A stretch of DNA of 47,968 nucleotides. It comes from Candidatus Omnitrophota bacterium (GTDB taxonomy: Bacteria; Omnitrophota; Gorgyraeia; JAFGIU01). Under the pieces are notes generated by a model. The model worked only from the letters and a program-made list of their open reading frames with translations. It searched no databases and was not told where the DNA came from. Below, piece by piece: positions 45,906-47,968 of the stretch. The stretch lies in NCBI GenBank assembly GCA_016929445.1, contig JAFGIU010000001.1, positions 1 through 47,968 on the forward strand. The letters run 5' to 3'. The position numbers and the translations under genes were made by a program. Every line of letters starts with the position of its first letter. Within the stretch, counting starts at the first letter, position 1.

Positions 45906-47548
45906 AGCAACCCAGACTTTTTCTTGCAATCGTTCTCTCCCTTGCGGTTCTTGTGGGATACCGCTTTTACTTGCAACAATTCATTCCTGCCGAACAGAGC
46001 CCTGCGCCCAGGACTGAGAAGGGCCTTGGGGATCAAGGCGCCAGCTATTCCGAAATGGAACACCCTGTGGATAAGTCCAAGGCGCCAAAAGCAGAAGACG
46101 ACGTGTTTACAACGGGTTACAACGAAGATGATACGGTTTGGCCGGGCCCCCAACTGAAGGTCTATTTTGATAAGACCTATGGGTTTATTAAAGTAATAGA
46201 GATGTCAGAATACGAGAAGCGTGAGGGAGAGGGTTTAGTGGAGGTGCTGGCGGTGAAGCGCGGTATGCCGGGTCCGGGAGCAATGAGCTTGAATGAGGAA
46301 TCCCTTGTGCTGCGCCAAGCCCCAAGGGTTGGTGAGAATCAAGTCCTGCTGGACTATGCGCCTGTAGGAGAGATTCATGTGCAGGCCAGGTGGCAGGCGG
46401 ATCCTCAGCTTATGCCGTATGGTATGCGGGTGGAGTGGAGCATCCGGAATACAGGGCAAGACGCGAAGAGGGTTTCCGTACAGCGGCTGGCCCTGGCCGG
46501 TCTTGTTTTGGACGGTAAGAGAGACCAGCATTATACACAGCTGCGGGTGGGAGATTCTGTCGAAGGTCAGAAGGTGAAGCTGAGCAAGAACTTGGAGAAG
46601 GGGTGGTCCGAAGAGGTGAGTTGGGTGGGCATGGCCAACAAGTACTTTGTTGTGGCCTGGAAAGAAAGTCAACTCAAGGATGGGATGCGCTGGCGGGCAG
46701 AAGGGCGTGGGAGAGAAGATCTTCGTGTGTGGGAGCTCGTTGATGATATTGTGTTGGATGGTGGTGAAACGATAAGTATTGCAAACTTAATGTATATCGG
46801 CCCTTATGAACTGCAAAGCCTGGGAGCCGTGAGCCCTGACTTTCAAGGAATGATCGATAGCGGGGTTTTTGGCCGCTTGGCCAAGGCCTTGCGCTGGATT
46901 CTTGGGAGCCTGGAAAGAGTATTTAAGAACTACGGTGTCGCCATTATTGTTCTCACGATTATGGTGAACATTATTTTGGCTCCGCTCAGTCTGAAGAGTC
47001 TGAGCTCCATGCGGAAAATGCAGCAGATCCAGCCGCTGATCGAGGGGATCCGGACCAAGTACAAGGAAAGCCCCGAGCGGATGAGTAAGGAGATGATGGC
47101 CCTATATAAGGAACACCGGGTCAATCCGATGGGAGGTTGTTTGCCTTTGCTTATTCAAATGCCCATTTTCATTGCGCTGTATCGAGTTCTGGGCCAGTCC
47201 GTTGAGTTGTGGGGGGCGGGTTTTCTCTGGATCAAAGACCTGTCTGCGCCTGACCATTTTTGGAAAATACCTGCAGCCTTACCCATTGTGGGAGAGTACG
47301 TTAATCTGCTTCCGTTGATGATGATGGGAGCAATGGTGATGCAGCAACGATTGTCCCAGAAAAATATCGGGTCAGGGGGCACGGATCAGCAGCAACAGAT
47401 GCAAAAGATGATGACATGGTTCCCCCTGATGCTGGGTTTTGTGTTCTACAATCTTCCTTCCGGGCTGGTACTCTACTGGCTCACCAACACGATTGTGATG
47501 ATCGGGAACCAGCTGCTTTTTGCTCAAAAAGTCGGAGCAAACGCATAG
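45902..47548 (+). CDS. yidC: Membrane protein insertase YidC
   Basis: This 548-residue protein has an N-terminal helix (about residues 5-23), a large periplasmic beta domain (to about 330) and the five-helix Oxa1 core. In the core, [20 protein letters not shown] leads to [20 protein letters not shown], and [15 protein letters not shown] lies near the end. The periplasmic domain places it with Gram-negative YidC rather than the short Gram-positive form. A polar Gly/Gln-rich stretch separates the last helices. It is 12 bases from the next gene. Confidence 0.96.
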   Translation: MKQPRLFLAIVLSLAVLVGYRFYLQQFIPAEQSPAPRTEKGLGDQGASYSEMEHPVDKSKAPKAEDDVFTTGYNEDDTVWPGPQLKVYFDKTYGFIKVIEMSEYEKREGEGLVEVLAVKRGMPGPGAMSLNEESLVLRQAPRVGENQVLLDYAPVGEIHVQARWQADPQLMPYGMRVEWSIRNTGQDAKRVSVQRLALAGLVLDGKRDQHYTQLRVGDSVEGQKVKLSKNLEKGWSEEVSWVGMANKYFVVAWKESQLKDGMRWRAEGRGREDLRVWELVDDIVLDGGETISIANLMYIGPYELQSLGAVSPDFQGMIDSGVFGRLAKALRWILGSLERVFKNYGVAIIVLTIMVNIILAPLSLKSLSSMRKMQQIQPLIEGIRTKYKESPERMSKEMMALYKEHRVNPMGGCLPLLIQMPIFIALYRVLGQSVELWGAGFLWIKDLSAPDHFWKIPAALPIVGEYVNLLPLMMMGAMVMQQRLSQKNIGSGGTDQQQQMQKMMTWFPLMLGFVFYNLPSGLVLYWLTNTIVMIGNQLLFAQKVGANA

Positions 47549-47560
47549 AAGGAGACGCTC

Positions 47561-47773
47561 TTGAGTGAGCCAAGAAGAATGGTTGAGGTCGAGGGCCGGA
47601 CTGCTAAGGAAGCGATAGACGAAGGGTTGCGGCAGTTGGGCGTAGGACGTGATCAAGTCGAAATCAGAGTCTTGGCAGAAGAAAATAGGGGCCTCTTTGG
47701 AATGGGCGGCGCGAAGCTTGCCAAAGTCCGCATTTCTGTTAAGGAGTCTGATGTACCCCAGACAGAATTCTAG
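47561..47773 (+). CDS. Stand-alone Jag N-terminal domain protein
   Basis: This 70-residue protein covers only the Jag_N domain of Jag/KhpB: VEVEGRTAKEAIDEGLRQLG, then VEIRVLAEENRGLFGMGGAK and a last strand. The KH and R3H RNA-binding domains that follow in usual Jag (over 200 residues) are missing; a stop comes straight after and no other frame downstream encodes them. The TTG start is supported by GGAG seven bases upstream; an ATG at 47579 is possible. Position after yidC is conserved for jag. Confidence 0.85.
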   Translation: MSEPRRMVEVEGRTAKEAIDEGLRQLGVGRDQVEIRVLAEENRGLFGMGGAKLAKVRISVKESDVPQTEF

Positions 47774-47777
47774 TTAC

Positions 47778-47793
47778 TGTTTCATGTGAAATC
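47778..47793. promoter_or_regulatory. Degenerate parS-like ParB site
   Basis: TGTTTCATGTGAAATC matches the parS consensus TGTTTCACGTGAAACA at 13 of 16 positions, differing at one central and two terminal bases. Parsing as parS fits the origin-proximal position, but the central mismatch breaks the symmetry and weakens the call. Confidence 0.45.
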
Positions 47794-47813
47794 TGTTTAC
47801 GATTTTGGTTAAC

Positions 47814-47852
47814 AAAGGAGCTGGTGGCCTATAAAGGTCCTGATGCTCCTTT
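47814..47852 (+). terminator. Stem-loop after the rpmH-jag operon
   Basis: AAAGGAGC (47814-47821) and GCTCCTTT (47845-47852) are perfect eight-base arms, with an inner GGCCT/AGGTC stem. The T-run after it is short and broken (TTTAATTAACTTT), so it is a weak intrinsic terminator or an RNA-stabilising hairpin. Confidence 0.5.
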
Positions 47853-47906
47853 AATTAACTTTGGGGAATGCAAAGATATATAAAGAAGAACCACTAAAGA
47901 GCTTAA

Positions 47907-47928
47907 TGATACGGTTCGTGATACGGTT
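47907..47928 (+). repeat. Tandem TGATACGGTT motif
   Basis: TGATACGGTT occurs at 47907-47916 and again at 47919-47928. The same ten bases are found at 43491-43500 and 46129-46138, all in the same orientation. The purpose is unknown. The rest of 47774-47968 holds only the parS-like site and the stem-loop. Confidence 0.6.
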
Positions 47929-47968
47929 TGCTGCATAATACTGCATGCGGCCGGACCTGACAGGAAGA

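Overview
This window reads as a bacterial chromosome segment around the replication origin. The gene order near 36.7-47.8 kb is the conserved origin block: gyrA, gyrB, dciA, dnaN and dnaA on the minus strand, then rpmH, rnpA, yidD, yidC and a jag-like gene on the plus strand. A DnaA-box cluster lies at the point of divergence (about 44.9-45.1 kb). A YidC with a large periplasmic domain and a GyrB with the long Toprim insert point to a diderm. A huge secreted protein of unusual design and short GGGACG- and GGTGCCAGGCACC-type palindromes scattered between and inside genes would fit an uncultivated lineage such as the Omnitrophota (PVC group). That assignment is an impression only; no 16S gene or marker set was available.

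Region by region: (1) 0-9.7 kb is mostly ion homeostasis. It holds a partial secreted vWA protein, a CaCA-type Ca2+/cation exchanger, a DUF488 protein, a CPA1 antiporter with an RCK domain, two small plus-strand membrane proteins (one PsiE-like), a Ca2+-type P-type ATPase, and two tandem RsmB/NOP-type RNA methyltransferase genes, the second of which has lost both catalytic cysteines. (2) 9.8-17.4 kb is a tightly overlapping Mrp-type multisubunit antiporter operon (E, F, G, DUF4040/MbhE, B, C, then three D-like subunits and a mini-subunit). Short palindromic elements sit inside and between its genes. (3) 17.45-21.7 kb is a single giant secreted protein with an internal family 2 glycosyltransferase-like domain. 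(4) 21.9-28.6 kb is a complete F1Fo ATP synthase operon (atpZ/I-B-E-F-H-A-G-D-C) with a short epsilon subunit. (5) 28.6-30.3 kb holds a second secreted protein of unknown function. (6) 30.4-34.1 kb is a pyrimidine operon, pyrR-pyrB-pyrC-pyrF, with a visible PyrR-binding hairpin and attenuator in its leader. (7) 34.2-36.8 kb holds rsmI, a NUDIX protein, a 7Fe-type ferredoxin, a Bax-inhibitor-1 family protein and tRNA-Glu(TTC). (8) 36.8-48 kb is the origin block, with a degenerate parS-like site after the jag-like gene.

From 17.4 to 44.9 kb every gene is on the minus strand and from 45.2 kb onward every gene is on the plus strand. This is what is expected if both replichores leave the dnaA-rpmH gap with genes on the leading strand. 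The Mrp operon and the two small genes at 3.9-4.9 kb are the head-on exceptions. The Mrp complex, CPA1 and CaCA exchangers, Ca2+-type ATPase and an ATP synthase whose c-ring looks proton-coupled suggest a cell that keeps H+ as the ATP-synthesis currency and spends it on Na+/Ca2+/K+ export.

No CRISPR array, insertion-sequence transposase, rRNA operon or prophage is visible. I see no obviously new multi-gene system. The best leads are the cysteine-less methyltransferase paralogue, the secreted glycosyltransferase giant, the palindromic elements carried in frame by Mrp genes, and a ten-base motif (TGATACGGTT) repeated around the origin. No gene-free stretch exceeds 300 bases; the longest, 7538-7818, holds only a short repeat.
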